NCBI GenBank assembly: GCA_016219875.1 | Contig: JACRJZ010000104.1 | Coordinates: 1 to 64,000 of the forward strand | DNA length: 64,000 bases | Direction of reading: 5' to 3' | Origin: Verrucomicrobiota bacterium | GTDB lineage: Bacteria > Verrucomicrobiota > Verrucomicrobiia > Limisphaerales > JACRJZ01 | Shown here: positions 7,993-16,878 of the stretch, in pieces | Layout of the letters: the number at the start of each line of letters is the position of its first letter | Numbering within the stretch: position 1 is the first letter of the stretch | Notes under the pieces: model-generated | The model's input: the letters and a program-made list of their open reading frames with translations, nothing else | Told to the model about the DNA's origin: nothing | The model's database searches: none | Made by a program: the position numbers and the translations under genes

Positions 7993-9345
7993 ATGACACA
8001 ATCCTCTTCTGGGAATTCCGTGGGAGCCGGCGCGGGCCAGCCTTCGGCGCCGGCGCGCAAGCCCGTCATGTTGGTCGTCGTGGTCCTCGGAGTGTTGGCG
8101 GTAGCGGGCGGGTGGTATTTCCTTCGTCCCACACCGCCGGCCAACAGTCCGGCCCACGCGCCAGCCGCTTCCAACACCACGGAGGCCGTGGCGGAGACGC
8201 CGCCTGCCCCCGGCGTGCCCCGTCCGGCGACACCCGCCGCCGCCGTGGCCACACCCTTGATGCCGCCGTCCGCTCCCGCCCCTTCAACTCAAGCCACCGC
8301 AGCGCCGCCAGCCACGGCAGCCCAGGCGGCCCCGCGCACGGAACCGTCGGGTTACACCCGGACCTTGGTGGGGAACCTAGCGGGACTGGACTTGAGCAAA
8401 GGCGCGCTCACCCCGGAGCAAGTGCAGTTCTGGAAAGAGGAGTACGACAAGCTGGTCAAGGAAGGCGCGGCCGCGGTCCCGGCCATCCGGGAGTTATTGG
8501 AAAAGAACGCGGACCAGAACTTCGCCTCCGTTTCAGGGGGAACAGATTTGGGAGCGCCGTCGCTCCGGCTGGCGATGATCGAGGCGCTGCGCCAGATCGG
8601 CGGACCCGAAGCCCTGGCCGTGGCGGCCCAAACGATGCAGACGGCCGCAAACCCGCGCGAGATTGCGATCCTCGCGCGCAACTTGGAGAGCGCGGCCCCC
8701 GGACAGTATGGGGACGCCGCCGTCGCGGCCGCGCGCATGGGACTGATGCAAGCCGGCGTGAATACTGCGGCGGTCGATACCGCCCCGCTGTTTGAGGTGA
8801 TGCAGAAGTTCGGCGGGGCGAGCACGGCCTTTGAACTGGAGCAGACGGCGAACAAATGGAATTACTACGCGCCGCTGGCCCTGGCCTCCTTGCCTGAGGG
8901 CGCGGGCGTGGCCTCGCTGACGCGCATGGCGCAAAATGCGGACGGCGCGTTCGGCGGGTCCAGCCGGTTTGCCTGCCAGATGTTGGGAGAACTGGCGGCG
9001 CGGTATCCGGACGCGGCGAAGGCGCTGGCCGAGCAGGTCGCGGCGAACAAAGTGCCGGACTCGGCCTGGGTCGGTCTCGCGTCGGCGCTCGGCGGAGTGC
9101 AGACCTTTTATGGCGACGGCTATCTGAACGCGTCCCAGCCGCCCGCGGGCGCGACCGAGCCAAAGAGCTACCACATTCCCAGCAACCAGCAGACCTATCG
9201 CAGCTTCAACGTCTCGCCAGGCTGGACCCCCGAGCAAGTGCAGCGGCAACTCACGCTGATCGACCAACTGCGGGCCGCGAACCCCACCGCGAACCAGATG
9301 CTGGAGGGCGTGCGGAATGCGCTCGCCGCAAGACAGGGACAGTGA
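7993..9345 (+). CDS. Membrane-anchored HEAT-like repeat protein, function unknown
   Basis: A 450-residue hypothetical protein. Residues about 25-42 (VMLVVVVLGVLAVAGGWYF) form one transmembrane segment after a short cytoplasmic N terminus, so the rest should lie in the periplasm. Residues 45-120 are Ala/Pro/Thr-rich and low complexity, like a linker. The remainder is helical with HEAT-like phrasing (AAVPAIRELLEKN, LAMIEALRQIGGPEALAVAAQTM). No catalytic motif is seen. Upstream, 7844-7992 holds no recognised gene. Confidence 0.75.
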   Translation: MTQSSSGNSVGAGAGQPSAPARKPVMLVVVVLGVLAVAGGWYFLRPTPPANSPAHAPAASNTTEAVAETPPAPGVPRPATPAAAVATPLMPPSAPAPSTQATAAPPATAAQAAPRTEPSGYTRTLVGNLAGLDLSKGALTPEQVQFWKEEYDKLVKEGAAAVPAIRELLEKNADQNFASVSGGTDLGAPSLRLAMIEALRQIGGPEALAVAAQTMQTAANPREIAILARNLESAAPGQYGDAAVAAARMGLMQAGVNTAAVDTAPLFEVMQKFGGASTAFELEQTANKWNYYAPLALASLPEGAGVASLTRMAQNADGAFGGSSRFACQMLGELAARYPDAAKALAEQVAANKVPDSAWVGLASALGGVQTFYGDGYLNASQPPAGATEPKSYHIPSNQQTYRSFNVSPGWTPEQVQRQLTLIDQLRAANPTANQMLEGVRNALAARQGQ

Positions 9346-9419
9346 GCGAGGTTGGCCGCGGAGCGGCAGTGGGGGAGCCGCAGCGCGCCGGGATTTGAAC
9401 TTAAACGAGGCGATTGGAG

Positions 9420-9565
9420 TGGGCCACAGATGACAGGGATGGCACCGATGAAAGGACTTGCAGAGGTGAATCCAACCCTCGGAAGCGCCCCCTGCAAGTA
9501 AGCAGCCTGCCCTCGCTAAAACCTCTTTGAGTCTGTGTCATCGGTGCCATCGGTGGCTCCGTGTC
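9420..9565. repeat. Inverted-repeat element, family E, overlapping the GNAT stop
   Basis: The left arm reads CCACAGATGACAGGGATGGC and the right arm contains TGTCATCGGTGCCATCGGTG, built on the GAT-GAC/ACCGATG pattern. The right arm overlaps the last codons of the acetyltransferase gene on the minus strand, so this repeat supplies coding sequence. Only one copy is seen in the window. Confidence 0.65.
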
Positions 9566-10049
9566 CGCCGCCCGCTTCCGGTTCAGACAAATCCAATTTC
9601 ATGAACACCACGTCTGGCAATGGATTGGAGTAGTACGGCGCGGTTTCCCGAAAACCGAGCGAGAGATAAAGCCGTCGTGCCGGCACCATGCTGGCCAGTG
9701 TGTCCAAGAACATGGAGCGATAGCCGGCGCCGCGGGCCGCTTCGACCAGCCGTTCGGCCAGCCGTCGTCCCAGACAGCGGCCGCGAAATTGAGGCCGGAC
9801 ATAGAGCCGCTTCATCTCGCAGTCCTGTTCACCCAAGGAACGCAGCGCGCCGCAGCCCGCGAGAGCGCCGTCTTCCCAGGCCAGCAACAGGCGCCCGCGA
9901 GGCGGCGCGTAGTCGCCCGGCAACGCGGACAGTTCCTCGTCGAAGCGCTGGAAGCAAAGGTCCACTCCGATCGAGGCCGCGTATTCGCGAAACAACTGTC
10001 GGGCCAGGTCGAGATGGGCCGGCAGAGCGGCTTGGAGAATGGTGTTCAT
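9516..10049 (-). CDS. GNAT-family N-acetyltransferase
   Basis: A 177-residue cytoplasmic acetyl-CoA-dependent N-acetyltransferase. The fold's core is visible: CEMKRLYVRPQFRG (beta4) followed by RCLGRRLAERLVEAA (pyrophosphate-binding loop and helix 3) and LYLSLGFRETAPYY (beta6-alpha4). The substrate is unknown. The start is ATG 10049; an upstream in-frame ATG would add 25 residues of spacer. The last about 20 residues (GHGATDGTDDTDSKRF) are Asp/Thr/Gly-rich and come from the family E repeat, so the original C terminus was probably near FMKLDL. Confidence 0.88.
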   Translation of the reverse strand: MNTILQAALPAHLDLARQLFREYAASIGVDLCFQRFDEELSALPGDYAPPRGRLLLAWEDGALAGCGALRSLGEQDCEMKRLYVRPQFRGRCLGRRLAERLVEAARGAGYRSMFLDTLASMVPARRLYLSLGFRETAPYYSNPLPDVVFMKLDLSEPEAGGGHGATDGTDDTDSKRF

Positions 10050-10167
10050 GCGAACGCGGCGAGCTTCTGCCGTGGACGGCTCGAACTCAACCGGAAATCG
10101 GAGAGGCCACTGGTTTGCCGCCAAGCCGGGCTTGCGCCGGCAAAACCCCGCGTTCTAAATTCCCGCC

Positions 10168-13100
10168 ATGTCGCACGCGGATTTCGTCCACCTTCATCTG
10201 CACTCCGAGTTCTCGTTGCTCGATGGGGCTTGCCGTCTCGACCGCCTGGTCGATCGGGCGCGCGCGCTCAAATTCCCGGCGCTGGCCCTCACCGACCACG
10301 GGGTGTTGTTCGGGGCGATCGATTTCTACAAGGCCGCGCGCGAAGCCGGCATCAAGCCCATCATCGGCTGCGAGGTCTATGTCGCACCGGGCAGCCGCAC
10401 GGAGAAGAAAAGTCCCGGCGGACGCGGCGGCGAATACCACCACCTCACGCTGCTGGCCAAGGACGAGAGCGGCTACAGGAACCTGATCAAGCTGGCCACC
10501 GAAGCCCACCTGACCGGCTTTTACTACAAGCCCCGGATCGACAAGGAACTGCTGGCCCAACACAAGGACGGCCTGATCGCGCTCTCCGGCTGCCTCGCCG
10601 GCGAGATTCCCGACGCCATCGTCGGCGACGATTTGAAGAAGGCGCGCGAGACGATTGATTGGTTCAAGCAGACGCTCGGCGCGGAGAACTTCTATCTCGA
10701 ACTCCAGAACCACGGCCTCGCCGACCAAGTGAAGGTCAACCGCCATCTGCTCCAGTGGTCGAAGGAGTTTGGCCTGAAATGCGTGGCCACGAACGATGTT
10801 CACTACCTGGAGAAGGCCCACTCGCACGCGCATGACCTCCTCATTTGCATCGGCACGCAAACGACGGTGAACGATCCCAAGCGCCTCAGCTACCAGCCGG
10901 AGCAGTTCTTCCTCCGCTCGGCAGATGAGATGAAGGCGCTCTTCGCCGAAGCGCCCGGGGCGATCACGACCACGCTGGAAGTGGCGGAGAAGTGCAACTT
11001 GGAAATCGAGTTTGGCAAGCTCCACTACCCGGTGTTCACGCCGCCGGAGGGGCGCACGCGCGAGGGCTACTTGCGGCAGTTGTTGGCCGAGGGCTTGCGG
11101 CGTCGCTACACGCTGCGCGCGCGCATCGATGGGAAGGAGTTCGTCGTCGAGGGCATTGACGACCCGAGCCGGCTGCCGACGTATCAGCCTGGGGCGAGAG
11201 TCGAGAGTCGAGAGCCGAACGCGCCGGCGCCCGAAGCCTTCGACCCTTCCGTCGCTGCCGCCGCAGAGGCAATCGCAAATCGCAAATCGCAAATCGCAGA
11301 GGCCATTCAAGTCGTCCTCGACCGCCTCAAGCTCGAACTCGCCGTCATTGAGAAAACCGGCTTCATCTCCTACTTCCTCATCGTCGGCGATTTCATCCGC
11401 TACGGGCGGAGCGTGGGGATTTCGTGCGTGGCGCGCGGCTCGGCGGCTGGCTCCATCGTCACCTACTTGCTGGAAATCTCGAACGTCGATCCGATCCAGT
11501 ACGGCCTGCTTTTCGAGCGGTTCCTCAACCCGGAGCGCGTCAACCCGCCGGACATCGACATCGACTTCGCGGACGACCGGCGGGCCGACGTGATCGAGTA
11601 CGTGCGGCAGAAGTACGGCCGGGAGTGCGTGGCCCAGATCATCACCTTCGGCACGATGGGCGCGAAGTCGGTCGTGCGCGACGTGGGCCGGGCCATGGGC
11701 CTGAGCTACGGCGAGTGCGACCGCCTGGCCAAGATGATCCCCAACGACCTCAAGATGACGCTGCGGAAAGCGCTCGAGCAGTCGCCGGATTTCAAGACCG
11801 CCTACGACACCGAAGAAATCACGCGGGAGTTGGTCGATAACGCCCTCGTGCTCGAAGACCTGACGCGCAATGCCTCCGTCCATGCCGCCGGCGTCGTCAT
11901 CGGCCCGGAGCCGCTGGTCAACCTCCTTCCGCTCCGCCAGGACGAGGACGGAACCATCGTCACTCAGTACGCGATGAACCCGGTGGGCGATCTCGGCCTG
12001 CTGAAGATGGACTTCCTCGGCCTCAAGACGCTCACCGTCATTCGCAACACCTGCGAGATGGTGAAAAGGACCCAGGGCCTCGACGTGCCCATTGACCGCC
12101 TCCCGCTCGACGACCAGAAGACCTACGACCTGCTCAACAAGGGCAACACGGTCGGCGTGTTCCAACTGGAATCCGGCGGGATGCGCGACTTGTGCCGGCG
12201 TTTCCAAATCAGTTCCGTCGAGCACATCACGGCACTGGTCGCGCTCTACCGGCCTGGGCCGATGGACCTGATTCCCGACTTCATTGAACGCCGTCACGGG
12301 CGAGCCAAGATCGAGTACGCCCACCCGCTGCTCGAAGGCATTTCGAAAGAAACCTACGGCGTGCTCATCTACCAGGAGCAGGTCATGCAGGCCGCGCAAA
12401 TCCTGGCCGGCTACACGCTCGGCGGCGCGGACCTGCTGCGCCGCGCGATGGGCAAGAAGAAGATCGAGGAGATGCAGAAGCAACGCGCCCGGTTTGTCGA
12501 GGGCGCGGCCAAGGTGAACAAGATTCCCGCCGCCCAGGCCAACACGATCTTCGACTTGCTGGAGAAGTTCGCCGGCTACGGCTTCAACAAGTCCCACGCC
12601 GCCGCCTACGCCATCGTTGCCTACCAGACCGCCTACCTGAAGGCCAACTACCCGGTCGAGTTCCTGGCGGCCATGATGACGAACGAAATGGGCACGACGG
12701 ACAAGCTCGCCGTCGTGCTCAACGAGGCCAAAGTGATGGGCGTGGAGGTGCTTCCGCCGGACGTGAACGAGGGGGACGTGTTCTTCGCGCCAGCGCCTCT
12801 GAAATCTCAAATCTCAAATCTCAAATCTCAGAATGGGGCCATCCGTTTCGGCCTGGCCGCCATCAAGGGCGTCGGCGAAATGGCCGTGCGCAGCATCCTC
12901 GAAGCGCGGGAGCAGGGCGGTAAGTTCACCAGCCTGGCCGAGTTGTGCGAGCGCGTGGATGCCCGCGCCGTGAACCGCAAGGCCCTCGAAGCCCTCATCA
13001 AGTGCGGCGCGTGCGATTGTTTTGGCGAAACCCGCGCCACGCTCCTGGCCTCGCTGGACCGCGTCATGACCCGCGCCGCCAGCGTCATCGCCGACCGCGC

Positions 13101-13893
13101 TCGCGGACAAAGCTCGCTCTTCGAGATGATGTCCGGCCCCGCCGAAAAGAAGCTCGACGCGCTGCCCCGTCTGGCGGAATGGCCGCAAAGCCAGTTGCTG
13201 GCGGCGGAGAAAGAGTTGCTCGGCTTCTACGTCACGGGCCATCCGCTGACGCCGTTTGCGCCGCTGCTGGAGAAGTATTGCCTGCACAACAGCGTGACGG
13301 CCAAAGAAGTCCCGCCGCGCACGCTTACCCGCGTCGGCGGCATGATCAGCGCGGTGCAGCAGGGCGTGAGCAAGAAGAGCAACAAGCCCTACGCCATGGT
13401 CACGATCGAGGACCTGGAAGGCTCCATGTCCATGCTCGTGATGAACGAGAACTACGACAAGTACCGGCCCCTGCTCACGCCCAACGCCGCCTTGCTGGTC
13501 ATCGGCGAAGTGAACAACGCCGAGGACAAACCGAAGATCTTTCCGCAGGAAATCATGCTGTTGGAAGACGCGCCGAAGAAATTCACGCGGCAAGTGCATC
13601 TGCGTCTTCAGGCGGTGCATCTCACGCCGGAGAAACTGGAGCCGATCCACCAGCTCATCGCCGCGCATCCCGGCAAGTGCCCGCTCTTCCTCTGTTTCCG
13701 CCAACCGGGCGGCGAGATGGTTTTCGTCCAGGCGAACGACCACTTCTCCGTCACGCCCAGCGCCGCGCTCCAGCAGGCGGTGGACGCGCTGCTGGGCGAC
13801 GACACCTATTACGCCAAGGTGGATGCCAGCCTGCCCGAACGCGCGCCGCGCCGCTGGGAGCGGAAGCCGGAGAACGGGAGCGGCGAGGAGTGA
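10168..13893 (+). CDS. dnaE: DNA polymerase III subunit alpha
   Basis: The replicative polymerase catalytic subunit, 1241 residues. It starts with the PHP domain (FVHLHLHSEFSLLDG), has the palm aspartates in PPDIDIDFADDRR near residue 460, the helix-hairpin-helix region FAGYGFNKSHAAAYA near 810, and a C-terminal OB-fold (RVGGMISAVQQGVSKKSNKP). It is longer than typical (about 1150-1180) because of a Pro/Ala-rich insertion around residues 340-385 and a short one near residue 880. Both contain heptanucleotide arrays read in frame. It is transcribed alone, followed by speA. Confidence 0.97.
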   Translation: MSHADFVHLHLHSEFSLLDGACRLDRLVDRARALKFPALALTDHGVLFGAIDFYKAAREAGIKPIIGCEVYVAPGSRTEKKSPGGRGGEYHHLTLLAKDESGYRNLIKLATEAHLTGFYYKPRIDKELLAQHKDGLIALSGCLAGEIPDAIVGDDLKKARETIDWFKQTLGAENFYLELQNHGLADQVKVNRHLLQWSKEFGLKCVATNDVHYLEKAHSHAHDLLICIGTQTTVNDPKRLSYQPEQFFLRSADEMKALFAEAPGAITTTLEVAEKCNLEIEFGKLHYPVFTPPEGRTREGYLRQLLAEGLRRRYTLRARIDGKEFVVEGIDDPSRLPTYQPGARVESREPNAPAPEAFDPSVAAAAEAIANRKSQIAEAIQVVLDRLKLELAVIEKTGFISYFLIVGDFIRYGRSVGISCVARGSAAGSIVTYLLEISNVDPIQYGLLFERFLNPERVNPPDIDIDFADDRRADVIEYVRQKYGRECVAQIITFGTMGAKSVVRDVGRAMGLSYGECDRLAKMIPNDLKMTLRKALEQSPDFKTAYDTEEITRELVDNALVLEDLTRNASVHAAGVVIGPEPLVNLLPLRQDEDGTIVTQYAMNPVGDLGLLKMDFLGLKTLTVIRNTCEMVKRTQGLDVPIDRLPLDDQKTYDLLNKGNTVGVFQLESGGMRDLCRRFQISSVEHITALVALYRPGPMDLIPDFIERRHGRAKIEYAHPLLEGISKETYGVLIYQEQVMQAAQILAGYTLGGADLLRRAMGKKKIEEMQKQRARFVEGAAKVNKIPAAQANTIFDLLEKFAGYGFNKSHAAAYAIVAYQTAYLKANYPVEFLAAMMTNEMGTTDKLAVVLNEAKVMGVEVLPPDVNEGDVFFAPAPLKSQISNLKSQNGAIRFGLAAIKGVGEMAVRSILEAREQGGKFTSLAELCERVDARAVNRKALEALIKCGACDCFGETRATLLASLDRVMTRAASVIADRARGQSSLFEMMSGPAEKKLDALPRLAEWPQSQLLAAEKELLGFYVTGHPLTPFAPLLEKYCLHNSVTAKEVPPRTLTRVGGMISAVQQGVSKKSNKPYAMVTIEDLEGSMSMLVMNENYDKYRPLLTPNAALLVIGEVNNAEDKPKIFPQEIMLLEDAPKKFTRQVHLRLQAVHLTPEKLEPIHQLIAAHPGKCPLFLCFRQPGGEMVFVQANDHFSVTPSAALQQAVDALLGDDTYYAKVDASLPERAPRRWERKPENGSGEE
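11271..11300. repeat. Heptanucleotide tandem array inside dnaE (AATCGCA x4)
   Basis: About four copies of AATCGCA in tandem, in frame with dnaE, giving the peptide AIANRKSQIAEA. Just upstream (about 11200-11217) is a second array of GAGTCGA type giving VESREP. Together they account for most of a segment that has no counterpart in ordinary DnaE proteins between the PHP part and the VIEKTGFISYF palm region. Confidence 0.85.
12801..12834. repeat. Heptanucleotide tandem array inside dnaE (AAATCTC x4)
   Basis: About four copies of AAATCTC, in frame, encoding LKSQISNLKSQN just before the conserved IRFGLAAIKGVGE motif. The same heptad occurs in intergenic spacers at 29290-29315 and 53520-53550, so this looks like a non-coding repeat type that entered the gene without disrupting the frame. 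Confidence 0.85.
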
Positions 13894-13990
13894 CGCGACC
13901 TATTTTTGCGCATTCCGCCATTGCATTTTTTTTTGGCCGCTGTTCAACTCGCCATCACGCCCTCGTTGGCGCGCGTTGTGACATCAAGAC

Positions 13991-15934
13991 ATGAGTGAAC
14001 CTGCCTCCGCAACTCCGGCCTGGGACCTCCAGGCCGCGCGCAACCTGTACAGCATCCATCGCTGGGGCTCGAAATACTTCGACATAAACGACGCCGGGCA
14101 CGTCGTGGCCATGCCGCTCCAGGATGCGGGCGCCGCGGTGGACATCAACGACGTGATCGAAGAGGCGAAGGCCCGCGGGCTGAAGTTCCCGGTGCTGATC
14201 CGCTTTCAGGACATTCTTCGCCACCGCGTGGAGTCGATCAACACGGCCTTCCGCAACTCGATCAAGGAGTACAACTACCAGGGCAATTACCGCGGCGTGT
14301 TCCCGATCAAGGTGAACCAGCTCCGCGAGGTCGTGGAGGAAATCCTCGATGCCGGCAAGCCGTTCAACTTCGGCCTCGAAGTCGGCAGCAAGCCGGAGTT
14401 GTTCGCCGGCCTGGCCATGCAGAGCCAGATGGGCAGCCTCATCATCTGCAACGGCTACAAGGACGCCGAGTTCGTCCGCATGGCGCTGGTGGGAAACAAA
14501 CTGGGCCGCAAGGTCATCATGGTCGTCGAGAAACTGGAGGAGCTGCGGCAAATCATTACCATCTCCAAACAGATCGGCGTGGAGCCGCTCGTTGGCATCC
14601 GCATGAGGCTCGTCTGCAAGGGCGCCGGCCGGTGGTCCGAGAGCGGCGGCGAGAACGCGAAGTTTGGGCTGAACACCGCCGAGTTGCTGGCGGCCCTCGA
14701 CCTGCTCAAGGCCGAGAACCTGACGCATTGCTTCAAGCTGCTTCATTTCCACATCGGCTCGCAGGTGCCGGACATTCTGACGGTCAAGAAAGCCGTGCAG
14801 GAGGCCTCCCGGTTCTACGCCAAGCTCTACAAGATGGGCTTCGCCCTCGAGTACATCGACGTGGGCGGCGGACTGGGGGTCGATTACGACGGCAGCCGCT
14901 CGGCCTTCGACAGTTCCACCAACTACACGCTCCAGGAATACACCAACGACATCGTTTATTACATCGCGGACGTGTGCAACGCCGAGGGCGTGCCGCACCC
15001 GGAGATTGTCAGCGAAAGCGGGCGCGCGCTCGTGGCCCACCACAGCGTGCTCGTGGTCGAGGTCTTCGGCGCGATCAAGAAGCTGCGACAGGAGACGCAA
15101 TTCAGCTATGGGGAGAACGAGCATCCGCTGGTGAAGGAACTGCTCGAAATCCGCAAGAACCTCGCCCAACTCAACAAGCTTGAGGCCTACCACGACGCGC
15201 TGGAACGCAAGGACGACGCCCAAAACATGTTCACCTTCGGCGTGCTCGACTTGCAGGACAAAGCCAAGATCGAATGCCTCTACTGGGAGATCAGCGACGA
15301 CGTCGTGAAGAGCTTCCACGGCCAGGCCTACGTCCCAGAGGAAATCCGCAAGCTGGAAGACAGCCTGGGCGACCAATACCTCTGCAACTTCTCCGTCTTC
15401 CAGTCGCTGCTCGACCACTGGGCGCTGGGCCAACTCTTTCCGATCATGCCGCTCAGCCGCTTGAACGAACAGCCGACGCGTGAAGCCACGCTGGTCGATA
15501 TCACCTGTGACTCCGACGGCCAGATTAACAAGTTCATCGACCTGCGGGACGTGCGGGACACGCTGCCCTTGCACGAACTCCACCAGAACGGCGCCGGCAA
15601 CGGCCTCGAGCCGTACTACCTGGGCTTCTTCCTCATGGGCGCCTACCAGGACATCATGGGCGACCTGCACAACCTCTTCGGCCGCGTCAACGAAGTCCAC
15701 GTCTTCCTCGATCCCGACGAGCCGACCGGCTACTACGTGGAGGAAATCATCGAAGGCACGACCATCGTGCAGGCGCTCTCCTCGGTGCAATACGATGAAA
15801 AGGAACTCGCCCGCCAGATGAAGGCGCAGATCGACGAAGCCATCAAGTCCGACCGCATGAAGCCGTCTGAAGGCATGAGGCTGCTGGACGACTACGAGCG
15901 CGGGCTGAAGAACTACACCTACCTGAGTTTCTGA
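13991..15934 (+). CDS. speA: Biosynthetic arginine decarboxylase
   Basis: A PLP-dependent decarboxylase making agmatine from arginine, the first step of polyamine synthesis. The 647-residue length matches SpeA. The PLP lysine is Lys107 in GVFPIKVNQ, and other family stretches are LLHFHIGSQ, EYIDVGGGLGVDYDG and VSESGRALVAHH. It is cytoplasmic. It follows dnaE by 97 bp with A/T-rich spacer that could hold its own promoter, but I cannot place one with confidence. No speB neighbour is seen. Confidence 0.96.
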   Translation: MSEPASATPAWDLQAARNLYSIHRWGSKYFDINDAGHVVAMPLQDAGAAVDINDVIEEAKARGLKFPVLIRFQDILRHRVESINTAFRNSIKEYNYQGNYRGVFPIKVNQLREVVEEILDAGKPFNFGLEVGSKPELFAGLAMQSQMGSLIICNGYKDAEFVRMALVGNKLGRKVIMVVEKLEELRQIITISKQIGVEPLVGIRMRLVCKGAGRWSESGGENAKFGLNTAELLAALDLLKAENLTHCFKLLHFHIGSQVPDILTVKKAVQEASRFYAKLYKMGFALEYIDVGGGLGVDYDGSRSAFDSSTNYTLQEYTNDIVYYIADVCNAEGVPHPEIVSESGRALVAHHSVLVVEVFGAIKKLRQETQFSYGENEHPLVKELLEIRKNLAQLNKLEAYHDALERKDDAQNMFTFGVLDLQDKAKIECLYWEISDDVVKSFHGQAYVPEEIRKLEDSLGDQYLCNFSVFQSLLDHWALGQLFPIMPLSRLNEQPTREATLVDITCDSDGQINKFIDLRDVRDTLPLHELHQNGAGNGLEPYYLGFFLMGAYQDIMGDLHNLFGRVNEVHVFLDPDEPTGYYVEEIIEGTTIVQALSSVQYDEKELARQMKAQIDEAIKSDRMKPSEGMRLLDDYERGLKNYTYLSF

Positions 15935-16036
15935 GAAGGCCGAAGGAAGCATGCGGAATGATGAATGACTGCTCAAGCGCCCACCGAGCGCGGAGGTTGG
16001 TTCTGCCTTCCACCTCCTGTCTTCTTCCTTTCCTTC

Positions 16037-16726
16037 ATGCCTGATCCCGCGCCCAATCCCGACCTGCTCCGCTCGCTCGGCCAGCTTGTGCGCGGGTTGT
16101 CCGTGTTGTTCTGGGGCATTCCCGCGGCGCTGGTCATTTGCGTGCAAACGGCGCAGGCGGATTATCTGAAGATGCTGGGCGTCTTTCCGCCGCTGATCGC
16201 CACCGCCGTCCCGCTGCATGGGCTGCTGTTGCTGGCACGCTTTCGCCGCGAAGAGCGCATCTGGATCGAGGCGCTGGAACGGGCGCGCGTTTTCGCCATC
16301 GTCAACCTCGGCCTCTCCCCGTTTCTTTTTTGGTGGAGCAAAATGCCGGCGAACCCGTTCTTCACCCTCGCCACGGAACTGCTCGCCGTTTCGGGGATGT
16401 TGTTTCTGCTGACGCTGAATCCGGCGCTGCGACGGCTGACCGCGATGCTGCCGGACGAAGCCCTGCGCCACGAGACGGGCGTGTTCACCAAGATGAACAC
16501 CGGGCTGATCCTGTTGAATCTGGCCCTGCTGCTGGGCAGCTTTGCCTTGGCCCACCTCAAGACCAGCCCGTTCGTCCTTGGGCGCTGGCAGTTCCTGCTC
16601 GATCGCCTGACGCAATGGGGCGTGTGGTTTCTCGTGCTGTTGACCACGGCCACCACCATGGCGCTGATCTGGAAGACCAAGGAAGTCATCTTCCACAGTG
16701 TTTTCGGCGGAGAGCATGGCACCTGA
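16037..16726 (+). CDS. Multi-pass membrane protein of unknown function
   Basis: A 229-residue hydrophobic protein with about five or six transmembrane segments, for example LSVLFWGIPAALVICV, FPPLIATAVPLHGLLLLA, LILLNLALLLGSFALA and WGVWFLVLLTTATTMALI. The loop ETGVFTKMNT is polar, but no catalytic motif is recognised. ATG 16037 is chosen because the upstream extension reads as spacer. It follows speA by about 100 bp on the same strand, so co-transcription is possible. Confidence 0.75.
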   Translation: MPDPAPNPDLLRSLGQLVRGLSVLFWGIPAALVICVQTAQADYLKMLGVFPPLIATAVPLHGLLLLARFRREERIWIEALERARVFAIVNLGLSPFLFWWSKMPANPFFTLATELLAVSGMLFLLTLNPALRRLTAMLPDEALRHETGVFTKMNTGLILLNLALLLGSFALAHLKTSPFVLGRWQFLLDRLTQWGVWFLVLLTTATTMALIWKTKEVIFHSVFGGEHGT

Positions 16727-16737
16727 CGACGGCGCTT

Positions 16738-16850
16738 AACGCCAAGACGCAGAGGCGCAGAGGCGCAGAGAGCAATGGCGATTGGGCTCGGCTTCCCATG
16801 AACTTCGAAACGCTTTGCGTCTCTGCGTCTCTGCACCTTTGCGTCGAAGC
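16738..16850. repeat. Inverted-repeat element, family F (ACGCAGAGGCGCAGAG arms)
   Basis: The left arm has ACGCAGAGGCGCAGAGGCGC and the right arm TTGCGTCTCTGCGTCTCTGC, so the two could pair into a long imperfect hairpin. The arms are made of tandem CGCAGAG heptads. It lies between the convergent membrane-protein and NtrC-type genes and may end transcription from both. Confidence 0.7.
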
Positions 16851-16878
16851 AACCGGGGTGTTGGGATGGAACTCGCCC

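Noticed and set aside
10087..12810. Very long open frame on the minus strand opposite dnaE
   Set aside because: A shadow of dnaE caused by high GC and biased third positions; composition is Arg/His/Glu/Val-rich with no known domain.
13894..13990. Terminator between dnaE and speA
   Set aside because: T-rich runs are present but no stable hairpin precedes them.
13955..16717. Long minus-strand frame opposite speA and the membrane protein gene
   Set aside because: Same GC-driven antisense effect; speA on the plus strand has complete motifs and normal length.
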